Shown here one piece after another: positions 1 through 12,700 of a stretch of 64,000 nucleotides of DNA; the stretch's first letter is position 1, and each line of letters begins with the position of its first letter. The position numbers were made by a program, and so were the translations under genes. Where the stretch lies: contig OX381717.1 in assembly GCA_947462335.1 (NCBI GenBank), forward strand, positions 16,359,166 to 16,423,165, in the 5' to 3' direction. The DNA is from Harmothoe impar. Taxonomy: Eukaryota > Annelida > Polychaeta > Phyllodocida > Polynoidae. The notes below the pieces were generated by a model. That model ran no database searches. It worked only from the letters and a program-made list of their open reading frames with translations, and was not told the DNA's origin.

Positions 1-122
1 GCCGATTTGACAAATTGTATCGAGGATCACCGAAGGATGACTTCTGTGACGTAACTTAATTGATACTGCAACAGCCAATCAGGGCGCCCTGTTTTTACAA
101 CCTTCACAACATAGTAAAACTG

Positions 123-202
123 CTTGACAACATCGGGTATCACTTGACAACATCGGGTATCACTTGACAACATCGGGTATCACTTGACAACATCGGGTAT
201 CG
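123..202. repeat. 20-bp tandem repeat, 4 copies
   Basis: Four identical 20-bp units beginning CTTGACAACATCGGGTATCA. A GATACCC follows directly, the reverse complement of the unit's 3' end. Confidence 0.95.
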
Positions 203-2757
203 CTTCTGATACCCTATGACTTGATATTCTATCCAAACTACACATCGAGTGGGATAACATATTGGATCTAACCTTTTGAATAAAGCCTTTGAAGGTTGAA
301 GCAACCAGTTGCATTGGCCGTGATCATCTTGCATTCTGTATCGCTGTTCCATACTCCTTTTTGTGGTAGCAAAGGGTGACACTACATTTGTGTAGTATGC
401 CATTCTGCGGCAGGAGGAGGGATCAGAAGGCTCCTCTGTGGCTCTCAAACGAAGGTATGACTGTCCAAGCAGATGCTTGGTTATGAATCAAGGCCAGTTA
501 CATAGATTAGGGTGCATTATAGGTCAGCGGGTAAACATAAGCCATATCTATACAGAGAGGCTAAGGACATCAATGGGTGGTGTCACCTGTAGCTATAGAA
601 TAGGCGGTGATCCACTGCTGCTAATTGACTGCAATTTTGCTGCCAATGTGACCCATGTGATTTCACATGGAGAGAATGTTCTATCAGTGGATTGGCTGCT
701 GCAAGTCCCTGCAACAACGTTGTGACGAGAGCCATGCAGCCTGCGAGTAAGTTTACAGAAATCTAAACATTTGATTTTTGCGAGTGTCCTCGCAAGCATT
801 TGTCGCACCACTACATTTGCAGGAAACTAGTGGCAGTGGATCACCGGCTCTACAAAGTGCCAATGGTGTTGAGGCTAAACTTTGGTGTACCTCGGCGCCT
901 ATGGTGAGAATCTCCGTATGGTGCTGCCAACCTGATGGGATATTTTAGAACTAATATTGGAGTTCTACATAAAGGCCAGATCTGAGGCATGTTCCTCCAC
1001 TGAGCAGAATTGTAAATTTTGTGTGTAGATATTAGTATTTTTTTGAATTTAATATCATTGTAAATATTCATCGTTATGTAACCACCTATCTGTTAACAAA
1101 ATGGATTATCCTTGAAAAACAAGGATAACCTGTTGTTTTACTTCCACTTCTACTGTGTACGTTGCGTTTTGGCAATAAAAACATTACCTGACAGTCATAT
1201 CAAATTTTTCACGATAAAACAATCTTTTTTAGAACATTCGTCATTTATTCATCAAATGCTTCAAATGGGTTTCCGACATGAATAAAAGGCTCTAGGTTAT
1301 AATGAAAAATATTTTGTTAGTTTAGCATTTTTCTAGATTATACCTATTCAATATAAAGCTTGGTATAGCATATCATTGTGTTAGCACGAGAAAAGGTCAT
1401 GGAACTATTAATTTAAAAGTGTGCTATTCAATAACAGCCCCTTCTTTGTATTTCATTTATAGAGATCCAGATGAAATGAGAAAAATGTAAAAAGTACAGT
1501 GAGAGCAGAAGGGCTCTTAGTATAGCTGATTAACTATTTATCAAGACCATGGCATTAAACCAGAGTTATCATTCTTGGGTAACATGTCAGCATCCACTCA
1601 TCCAATACGATCCCATCTAGCTTCATCCTACTCAAAGCGCAGGACTCTGTGACAATATAATATAGACTCCTGCAAAAATATCCATTATGAATAAGGCAAA
1701 ATAATTATTTGACGTGCATTGATAGTCTAAATATCTCAAATAAGTAGACTGAATTTCTTCCCGCCCCAAAATTTAAACTTTCCTAACTTGTGGAACACAG
1801 TCTCGACTCTTGCATCATCAAATTGATTCAAAAAAAAGCCAAAAGGGGGTAAAAAAAACAACCTCTCTTCTTTCAAAATTCGATGAAAATGTTCGGGTTA
1901 GCTCTATTTTGTTAAGTAGGAGCAGATATCCTAAAACACACCTGTCATCATTTTTATACAAGTTATACATTTTGTCATAATGTACTTGGATAGTATATGA
2001 TAATAACCCTAGTAGTTGCGCAGCTTCATAGAATAAGTAGCTAGACATAGAGGATTCAAGTACATATATTCAGCATAGACAAATTTTTACATCTTAACAG
2101 AAGTGTAGGAAGCCAATCTTCATTCAGAGCGCTCCGACCAACTTTAAGCAACAGCTTTAATGAATGCTATAGCATATATACGCTGTTATTGGAATTGTAT
2201 AGAAAAGTAGTATTTGAGCCCCCTTTAGTTATGATTAAGGGCCCAGACCCCTCTGCTCCACTGTTTCCCCTCACGGCAGAGCTGAGGATTGCAGATTGTG
2301 TGCATTTCATTATAGGGTCTTGACAAACTTGGGGGGAGGGGTCATATTCGGGCCCTCCATCCTCTGTGATTGGAGGGGGCCCGGCCCCCCTCCCCCCCCC
2401 CTTTTCCTATGCCACTGTTTAACAATCAAGGTTCAATGCTGTCCCATGTGTAATATGGACTCATCGGATTGCCAAGTTTTTGGAGACGAGGCTGAAACAT
2501 GTTGTTAGATCTGCGTAGAACCATTGCTTTGTTGATTGGTGCCTGGACGAGCGGTGGTGCGGTCAAATAGACTGGCTGAAGGGGTGCGGGTGGGGGTACC
2601 ACAATGTCCTTACGTCTGGAAACTAGTCTGTACATTAGTCTGTACCACTATCTAAATCCTGGTCTCACTGCTTGTTGTCTGAAAAATTGCAGTATAGAAT
2701 ATGACATTCAAACTGTGAACCTGGCATTTAAATTGTTATTTGATGCACCCCAATACA
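203..2757. other. No gene seen
   Basis: AT-rich intergenic DNA. Open frames at 438-725 and 593-811 are short, overlap on opposite strands and match no family I know. A G- and C-rich patch lies at 2330-2400. Confidence 0.5.
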
Positions 2758-2760
2758 TAG

Positions 2761-2858
2761 ACAAAGGTGCACGAGTAGAGTTCCTCACTGAGGGTTATTT
2801 CATGAGGCAGAGCCAAGTGAAATAACCCTCAGCATGGAACTCTACGAGTGCCCCTTTG
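2761..2858. repeat. Small foldback element
   Basis: About 42-bp arms (2761-2802 and 2818-2858) sharing GAGGGTTATTTCA and the reverse complement TGAAATAACCCTC, with a loop of about 15 bp. Confidence 0.75.
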
Positions 2859-2920
2859 TGTTTATTTCATGTCATTATCAATAATTTTCATCAAAATTCC
2901 ACTTAATTGTTCTGAAAAGG

Positions 2921-2926
2921 TTTATT
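2921..2926 (-). terminator. Possible polyadenylation signal of the astacin gene
   Basis: AATAAA on the minus strand, about 375 nt past the stop codon. The region is AT-rich and such hexamers are common, so this is only a candidate. Confidence 0.3.
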
Positions 2927-3301
2927 TTTGGTGGTTGAATCAACAATTTTGATGATTTGACAGGCCGTGAAATATGGACAAGGGCTAATATCACGGGGGT
3001 CGTAAATAAAGCCTTTCTTGGATAAGTCAATGGGAGTGCCATATTCACCATGAAATAAACACTATTACTTAATACAGCACGTAGACCTGTATTATGTGGT
3101 CATGCTATTTAACAAGATTTGTATCAGTTGGGAAACGGAACAATTTTGCACATAAAATGAAATATTTAAGTGCAAATTCAATGTTATTATACGGCTCAGT
3201 GCAAAAGTGTTGCAAAGGTAAGTTCTGAGTGTGGCTTATGACTTCTAACACCGGGGGAATGATTGTAAGAAAAGAAATATTGTACACCTTATAAACTATA
3301 C

Positions 3302-3756
3302 TCACTGCCTGGTTCTCCGAAATGAGAGCGCCACGAATACAACCAGTATGATAACAAACAAAACGGCTACTGCAAGGCCTCCCCAAATTGCTGCTATGTA
3401 GCTACGTCTGGTCGGTGTGGGCATGGGCCCTAACCTAGTTGTCGTAACTGGCACTGTTGAAGAGGTTGTTCCTGTTGTTGTTGTTATTGTTTCATTGATC
3501 AAGTCTGCTGGGATCTCTACAGTACCATTCTCGGGGCCAGTGGTTATATCATCTGAAACTTCTACACTACAGCAAGCTTCTATCTCTCCTTCAGCACAGC
3601 AGTCAGCAATGGACGCAGTAACATTGTCAAAGTTAGCCAGGAGCTCATTTCTTATAACATCAGCCGGTATAGAGATCTCTTCCCCTAGTGCTGCTGCGGG
3701 TTCTGCAGCAGAGTTTGGAGCTGCCGGAGCTTCAATCCCAGCTGGAACATCTGATG
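3302..3756 (-). CDS. Exon 18: Thr-rich stalk, transmembrane helix, stop
   Basis: Starts ASDVPAGIEAPAAPNSAAEP, includes a CC-x8-CC cluster, a Thr-rich stretch (INETITTTTGTTSSTVPVTT), then the helix IAAIWGGLAVAVLFVIILVV (872-895 overall) and tail SFRRTRQ with a TGA at 3302-3304. Positive charge after the helix suits a type I membrane protein. The stop codon overlaps a perfect donor sequence GTGAGTA, so a longer tail by alternative splicing is possible. Confidence 0.78.
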
Positions 3757-6700
3757 CTGAGGACAGAACAATGTAATAAGAGCAGGGAAAATTTTATCTT
3801 GTTATACAGGTTTTGTAAAGGCCCTTTTTATAAATTGTTCATGTCAGATTCTTAGATTTGCAGGTGTTTGCATAGTGTGAGTACGGCTATTACATGCTTT
3901 TACATTTTGTGTAAATGGCCAAACATGTACAGTGTGACAAATACAATGAGCTAGTCAAAAGTGAAAGAAGGACTAATTAAGTAAAAACTTCATACATACA
4001 AGTAAGGAATACTTTACATGAATACATTTAAGTATCAAGTATTATTTTCATGACCAGTAAAGGGGTGAAATAAAATAAATCTGCTGATCAGAACTTCATT
4101 AAATCTATTTCGTTAAAGGTACAACTCTTATACTTTCACATAATGCATACATATATGCCATGTAGTTTGATTCACCGCCATGATCCAAGATTGCAGTCAT
4201 TGTGAGTAGCCTACTAGACTGATCAGCCAAGAAGATGCATGTACCTATTCACAAGTTTTTCTTGCATCATGATGAGCTACAACTTTGCAAAGACTTACCG
4301 GGTAAAGCATTTGCAGCTGCTTGACAGGTTACAGTGATTCTAATGCGGACCGCATAGATTGCATAAAAGTTGCTCATTAGCTGCAAATCTGGATTGAGGC
4401 TCACATTGACACTGCCACAGGCACTGAAAACAGAAAAAAAAACTACTTACATCTTTGTTCTGAAGTGAACTAGCTTGGTCAACATAAACTTCCTCTATGG
4501 TTAGTTGCTATAAAGACAACCCCTCAAACAGATTCCCTCATAACAAATTACAATGTATTCCATAAAACCAACATTTTAATATTACTATAGACCACTAGTA
4601 AAACAGACTTTTATATACTATAAAAACTTTTTGATATGAACTAACTATTTGGGTGATTCTAGGACCACCCGGCTTATAGCACTGGCTTAGAGTGTGGGTT
4701 GAGTGTCTGGCTTATGAGGGAGGTAGGCTTGTCCTTGATGTTTTACAGCACATTGGGTTTGATCAGACATTTAAAACAGTCAGAATGTGGAAAGTCCTTC
4801 ATTTAGAGATGCAATGATACAAAGTGAAAAACTCATTTGACTTACTTAGGATGACAGAAAATGTTGCACAGAAAAGTAAATATCCTTAGGAGGATTAAAA
4901 TCTAAAACAGAAAGTGAGACAGAAAATTATCTTTCTCTGAGAGGTTAAGAATATGCATACACTCATACTGGTTGCAATTTATGCATAGACATTTAGATAA
5001 AAAAGGATCGCACACATCAGGTACATACATCATTTTTAAAACTTCCAAAATTTAGATGAGATGCTGGATATTCATTTCCTAGGTTATCATAGAAATTATA
5101 GCAATAGCCCACACTGATATTTTTATATACTACAGTATTGCTATGTCCCTAACTTATGACTAAGTCTGGTGAGGAGTCCCTACCCCATTCTTAACAAATG
5201 TCATGTCATTATGACAGACCTCTGTCATTTTCAAAGTGAAGATGCTCATTCGGTGGAAATCTGCATTATCAATATGGCTTGGTCAATGACTTTATATTTT
5301 GATTGAGCAATGATTACACCCAATTTAGAGATGGTCAGAACTCGCCCGAACATTTCACAGTAGATATGACAGGCTACCTTCACATTAAGAACACATGTCT
5401 GGGCCTGATCAAAGGGGTACGATACTATAGAAATGAATATAACTTGAAAATTCATGATCTAAACAGTTGGTTCTAACATAAATCGTTATAGAAATCACAT
5501 GATATATATCAGTACTTTCAATGAAAAATATAGATATTCATGGAATTTTTTTTAAACTTCAAAGTCCAATAATAACAGCGAAAAAAATATTTCCTTTAGA
5601 TTTCATCCAAAATGAAAAAGTTTATACCAATAGATTGTCTCGTTATTAGAAATTTGGAACAACAATACACTCGTGCACAATATGAAAAATTAAAGCAAGA
5701 TGTAGTAGCATTCATTTTTCCACAAAAAATTGTTATCCAAAGTAGAGATTATGCCGAGAAAGGGAAAGTTAAAGGTGTTGATTTAAATAATAACTCCTTC
5801 TCTAGAAAATGATAACCTAACTTTATTTGAGGTTCATAATGTATACAATGCACTGATTCAACCATATATATGATAACTTGTTTCTAAATTACAAAATATC
5901 ATGAGTAAGTATTTCTCATATTGAACCAAAGGCTGCACACCTACCACTGCCTGCCTGTAGAATTAGGTACTCTAGATAGGGTAGGAATACAGATTGTTCT
6001 CCATACACCCTAAAGTACACCAATGCCTAATACTAACAACCACTATGGCTTCCTATGCTTCCATACAAGACCAGCTGAGACTTGCATGTAAGGAAGGCTA
6101 CCTTGATTAGAGTCATCTAGTACAATATATATTACCAACATGATAATTATATCATATCTTACTTCATGACTTCTTATGCTAGGTTACCAACATCAGACTG
6201 ACATATTGTGTGCTAAATCACTTTATACTCTAGAATGAGTACTTCATTGTACATGCCTGCCTTGGTAAGCATAGGTGGCCGGTGTGTGCGCTCCCCTATA
6301 TACCTACAGGCTGCGTGGACTAGGTGTCTGCGGGCAAGTGTAGCGAACGGCTTTAAGAGGGGTTAATGATAACTCAGTCAGGCAGGTATGATAATAAAAT
6401 AATGATTAACTAATTTTTTTGATTGAGTCATGAACTTACCACATGGTCGAATAAGTCGATGTAATATTGCGATAGTTGGGGCGACAGAAAAAAAACGATG
6501 AACAACACTCGCACCTCAACTGAAATAAATATTAGATATTGTTTAATGGGTGCATCATACTATAAATTTCTTCCAATGTCAAATTGATTCAAATCAGATC
6601 TATTAAGATAAGTTTTAATGGGGCTACCATCTATTCCTTGGGTTGTTGACTCTGGCGTTGTGGTTGTTTCATCCACTGTTGTTGTTGTTGCATCAGCTGT

Positions 6701-9700
6701 TGTTGTAGTATCCTCGGCTGTTGTTGTTGCATCAGCTGTTGTTGTTGTTGTTGCTGCCCCTGTTGTACTCATGTCTTGCACTGCAAAGTATGTGAAGTAA
6801 AACATGCTCTGATAAGGGGCTGTTTCCTCACTGTATAGCCCTTTTCATTGATGAAATTACCTAGTAAAGCCACCCAGGCAATTTGGTAAATGCATTTTTT
6901 CTGAATTATCTCACTAACGGCTTAACTATTGTAACTTGATAAATCAAGTCATATATACACTGAGCAACTTTCAATGTCTTATTTCTCGAACACAGATTTA
7001 CTATATGTTGATATAATCGTCTTATATTAGCATCACCACATAGAAATTAGAAATATATTATACTGTTATAATGCGTATTTGTATTGATGTACCATGTAAT
7101 TCGGATTACAAAACTGTTTAAATATTGTGTCTACCATGTCTAGAACCGACAGAATCCGAGATTATTCACTTAATAATAGAGGCACCTATTGGAGAAATCT
7201 CCCATAGAGAACTCACATTTAGGCAGACCCCCTATACAATAGGTGCCACCTCCGTGGCCATGCACAGTTTTCACAGCTTTTACCCCCACCCCCCCTCCCC
7301 CTCCCGGGGAGCACCCTCATGTGTCCCGTCAGTGTTGAGTGGCTTTACAAAGTGAGAGAAACATACCTTTACAAATGAGCAAACCCGCGGCTCTTAAAAT
7401 AAACTCAGGCATTAAGTACAGACATGAATGGATAGGTATTGATGTCATCTTTCTTATGTGTTTTGCAGAAAATATGCGCGGGGCAAATATTCTGAAAAAA
7501 ATAATGATTTGTGAAAAAAAAATCTTTCCATAGGCACAACTTCGGCCATAGGTGTTCTATTTAAACATGTCAGGTATTGGGTTGTACCTAAATATGTTTC
7601 CTAATTGGCCAATGCCTTACTGAAAGAGTAAGATGTATTGGGGACTCGCAATAAGGGTAATAATGAGGGGGTGTCCGTGCCTGGTTGAGTAAAAAACGGC
7701 CCGTCTGTGTGTGTGTATTCAGTAGGCCAACACATCCAACTGATAAGCACTACCAATTGGCGTAGCTACTTATATGACTGCTGTGATGATGATTTGCATG
7801 TCAACTGCAAACTACTGACTCCACAGTTGTATTTTTCCATCAGGATCTAGTGTGACATCAACAGGCATTTCTTCTCCTAAATCCATAACTGCCTTAGATG
7901 TGTCTCGGATACAAATTTGTACAACATAATTCCAAAAATTTACCCTGTAGAAATCCCTTCGCAATTCATGTTGGCTTTAATCTAAACCATTTAAACTCTG
8001 GGAATAGTTTATCTAAAGGCTATTTTACAGTCATTGAAATCTGACTTTAGATATTAAGCTTGGAACAAGCATTATTTCAAGTATAGTCCATCCTTTCTGG
8101 TCCATGATTTCCCAACAGTGGACAAATGCTTGAGAAGACAATCCTACAAACCTGATAGTATTAGTCTTTCATCTTTCTTAGCTCTTTCTTGGAACAAATA
8201 AGAATCTATTGACTACCAGCTCTTTAATTTAACATGTGTAATTTTATTCAATTTGCATCCTGGTACTAAAACTTCTCAGCATGTGCACAATATGTTGCTA
8301 ACCATGCAGCTTGTTAACCTATTTTTTTATCTTTAAGGTGCTATTTCCAATTTCTATAATTTCAAAAACATATACGTCTAGCATCACTGATTCCATAAAC
8401 ATAATAGGTCATAGTACACAGCCAAAAAAAATTATCTCATTTCAGGAAAGTAAGATTATTTAACTTGACTGACAGACAAACCACTTGTTCAATTTTTTCT
8501 TAAAACAAGTGATTTGTCCGCCTCTCGATTTTAATTATCTTACTTTCTTGAATGAGATTATCATTTTTGGCTATGTAGAAATCTTACTGTTATAAACAAT
8601 TAGGAGTAAGCCAATTCCTAAAAACAAAGCTTCCATTAGACATGACGCATACATAAAAAAAGCACATGCCACACATGCCAAAATCAAATCTACCCAAACA
8701 AGATTTGATAATGCCGCACCCATGTCTCATACCGTCTATTCCTTCGGTTGTTGACTCTGGCGTTGTGGTTGTTTCGTCGGTTGTTGTAGTTGTCATCTCT
8801 GGTGTTGGAGTTCTTTGCCCAGTTGTTGTTGTTGTTGCTGTTGTGGTCGTATCCTGGACTACTGCTGTAGTTGCTGCCTCTGTGGTACTTGTGTCTTCCA
8901 CTGCAAAGTATGTCAAGTTAACCATGCTCTGACAAGGGGCTGTTTCTTTACTGTGTAACCATTTTTAATGAAATTACTTGGTAAAACCACCCAGGCAATC
9001 GGGTAAGTACATTTCTCTAGATGATCTCACATACTCCTCAGCTATTGTAACTCAACTAATCAAATTGCATGTAATATTCTTTATCATCATCTTTTCTAGG
9101 TCAAACATAGTAATATTGCCAAGAGTCTACCGGCCCCACGTTCATTTAAATGGGGCTTTTTAGTTGTCTATAACTGAAAATAAATTCCCAACATATTTTT
9201 CTCTAGTTCTGATATTGTTTAATTGTGCAAAAACTGTAAGATGATGATGTATGCATTGTTAATTCTAACTGGGTCCGCTGTCCACATTCAAATTATTGTT
9301 CGAATTTCTCCCAGAGTGCACATTACAAGAAAAGTTTTGTGTTGCTTTACTGAACACTGACCCTCATGTATGTGACAGTCGTTATCCTCTGAGTCACTTG
9401 CATTGACATTTCTCATGACGTTTAACGTGCGGCATGCTCATGCCTTGAGTCGGCATAACAGCTGTATGACGTAAGACCCCCAGTCTTGAACATTAAAAGT
9501 CATTTAAACTCAAAATTTAGCTTTTTTGAATGCAATCCTGATTGTCTTTCCTTGGCTTAGGAGTAGAGCTATAGCTTGGGCCATAGTGTTTTTCCAACAC
9601 ACATTTTCGAAGGGGCTTGATACCAACTCCTACAGAAGCCAAGGTCTGCCACACGCTAGACATGCACTATGTCTCTTACCAAACCACGCATATATGCCTT

Positions 9701-9706
9701 AATATA

Positions 9707-9768
<62 letters not shown>

Positions 9769-12700
9769 TTATATATATAGATATAGATATAGGTATATGT
9801 ACTGCATGTATATGCTTTATAAAATGATAACTGGAGAAAAATGTACTGTCTGTCTGTCAATACCTGCATTTTATTTTTAAATGGTTTGACGAAATATCAA
9901 GTCGGGTAGGCTTCAGCACTGAGCCTCGTATTTCACAAAAGGTGAATAACCAGCCCCCGTATTTCCTCAAACCTCCGTATTTCCTCAAAACTTCACTTCT
10001 GGCCGTGCGTAAGGATATTAATAGAACGAAGCCACTTCCGGTCGCGCGGAAAACTAGTTCCGGTACACTTTTTCGTCTGCTACAATGGCTTCCAAAGCAA
10101 GTTCAAGAGTTCCAGGCTATGATGATGCGACAGAAGAGGAGAAAAGGGAGGGTTCTAGGAAGTATTTGCGGGATTTCTTTTTCGAAATCATGGGAGAAGT
10201 GCAGGCGGACATTGTTAAAGAGGTTCTGGAGGAGGAGAGACCATTTAATAATGCGGATATCTCTGACTTCGATGTCTGTTTTGACGTAGAAGAGCCCCTC
10301 CCTCAGGAGGAAAATGCGGAAAATGAGGCGAACGCGGACAATGAGACTCCAAATCCGCGTCCCCCTACCCTGGAAGAGCTGGTGCAGGAGGCTGAGCATA
10401 GGACTTATGTACTAGAGAGAAGAAACATCAACACGGTGAAGAAAACCATCTCGGTGAGTGCAAAATATTAGCCATTGTTGATGTTTTGAACGGGCGTCTG
10501 CTCGGGGAGTAGGGAGAATTTACTTTCGGTACGTTTGGGTTTGCCGCGGTTGGGAGAATTTAACATTTGATCCAAAAATTTGTTTTTCTTCGATATTTCA
10601 GTAAATATATGTCGTATTTTAATAATTTTTAGGTCCTGCGGAAGGTACATGGCTACTTTAAAGAGAAACTAGATGAAGAGAGGCAGGTTTTGGACATTCC
10701 GCCCCGCAGACTGGCTACGCTGATGTCCCAGTTTGTGCTCGGTGTCAGGAAACCACTGCCGAGAGGAGTCACTTGGGAAGAGGCGACGGACGCTCAAAAG
10801 TACCACCAACCGGATACCCTCACCAGCTATTATACTGGTGTAGCGAGGTAAAAAAATGATGAATAAATAGATTAAACCCTTGTACAAAGCATATGTCAAA
10901 ACCAGCATGAAATTCCACCCCTAAGTATTTTAATTTTCGATTCTTGGAAAGGTCACTGAAAACTGACAAAATGGCCACGATCTAGACCAAATTCTCAAAG
11001 TCCCCGATTCAAACCCTGTTTACAAAATAATTACTGAATATAATGCAATGGCACCCCAAAATCCTGTATCTCTACATAGTTGTCCTAGTCCCCGCAAAAG
11101 GATTCGCTCAAATATCGTCTCTAAGTATCGAAATAATTAAAAAAGCAAACTGAAGAATATTGGTGGAAACTCCGCTGTCATTTTTAAAGGCAGCACGCTT
11201 GTGGTGAATATGAACGATATTCTTCAGTTTGCTTTTTTAATTATTTCGATACTTAGAGACGATATTTGAGCGAATCCTTTTGCGGGGACTAGGACAATTA
11301 TGTAGAGATACAGGATTTCGGGTTCCCATTGCATAATATTCAGTAGTTATTCAGGAAAATGAACTTTTATGGCGAGGTTTCCACTCGGTGAGACGCTACC
11401 CGGTAGTGCTTTAACATAGCGAGTCTATGGGCGCCGACTGACAGTGGCCCGAGCCAAACTGAAAATATGCTCTAAAATTGTACACAGGGGGGGGGGAGCC
11501 CCAAAATAATTTTTTCTGAACTCCCCAGTATTAGGCCTTTCTAATGATACACTTCATTAAGAAATCCAACATGTAGAAGTCACTAAACCGAATAGCGGCA
11601 CGACCCTCAAACATGAATGCTACTAGAATGACTTGAAAAATTGCTCAACGACAAAAAATTGTTTGGGGGGGTTAGAGCAATTTTTCAGATCTGCCCTTGA
11701 TATATATTAAAGGTGACATGTTTAATATCCCAGATTTCGAAATCCCATTGAATAATAATAATTCTAAGACCCCTCAAGCCCCCGCTGAGTTAGGGTCACT
11801 TCAGCTTCTAAACCCTGTTGAAATCCTATATACGGCCTCGTCGCTGCTCAACTTGCGTTTGCTTTTTTCAATTTTTGGATATTTTGAGGCCCCTAAAATG
11901 TCTGAGCCTCAGTTACAGTGATGTCGACATGCTGAAGTACCACCTATTTTTTTCCTGACCCAAAAAGACCCATTTTCGACCCAAATACAGCACTTTGAAA
12001 TCTAATCCCCCCTCAGTATGACCCAGCTCCCACACCCGTGCCGACTGGAACCTCGCTACCTTGTCATAGTATTTGCACAAATTAACAATTTTTGGCCTGT
12101 TTCCTATATATTCACATATTTTGAGCTTGATATCAATGTATGGGTATGTCATATTGAGGCTAAACCTGAAATAAAAGAACATCGTATTCTGCTAAAAGTC
12201 AATATTTTCTCAAAGTGAATGAGGTGCTGGCACTGGCCAGAGACAAAAAGTTGTACTCACCATGTCGCCGACCTGTTATGTTGGGCTGCTGTACCATCCA
12301 GTGCAATGCCACAGTAGATCCATATCTCCTATGAATGTTTACCTTGGAGGTCCACATTATTAATTATTATTTTTCCTTTATATTTTGCAGGCACTGTCGC
12401 GAGAATGGTTACCCGGTAAACCTGATCACCGATGATTCGTTCACCTTATTCCGGAAGGTCCTCGAAACCCGAAGGACAGAACTGAAGGACCTGGGGCTGG
12501 GTAACAAGCCCTTCCGTGCTATCCCGCTCAGCGATGAGATGGTCGAACAGTGCTGGGAGTCTGGAGCATTCGGGTACGACACTCCCCGTAGTCTGCAGAA
12601 CACGATTTTTTTTTTTTTCTCTAATGCCTTCGGTTGGAGGACCTCCGCTGAGCAGTATGATACTTTTTGGACAGATATTACCCTCGAGGAGGAGGGTACA

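Noticed and set aside
123..202. CRISPR-like short repeats
   Set aside because: The 20-bp units abut with no spacers, and the genome is animal.
3417..3776. 119-residue plus-strand open frame
   Set aside because: It is the antisense shadow of exon 18; the minus strand has the transmembrane helix, stop codon and splice acceptor.
5612..5812. 66-residue plus-strand frame starting MKKFIPIDCL
   Set aside because: AT-rich, no family recognised, lies in an intron of the minus-strand gene; not enough to call.
6618..6800. Val-rich plus-strand frames here and at 8666-8932
   Set aside because: Reverse complements of the Thr codon repeats in exons 12 and 13.
9617..9880. Tyr/Ile repeat open frame
   Set aside because: Runs through the (AT)n microsatellite.
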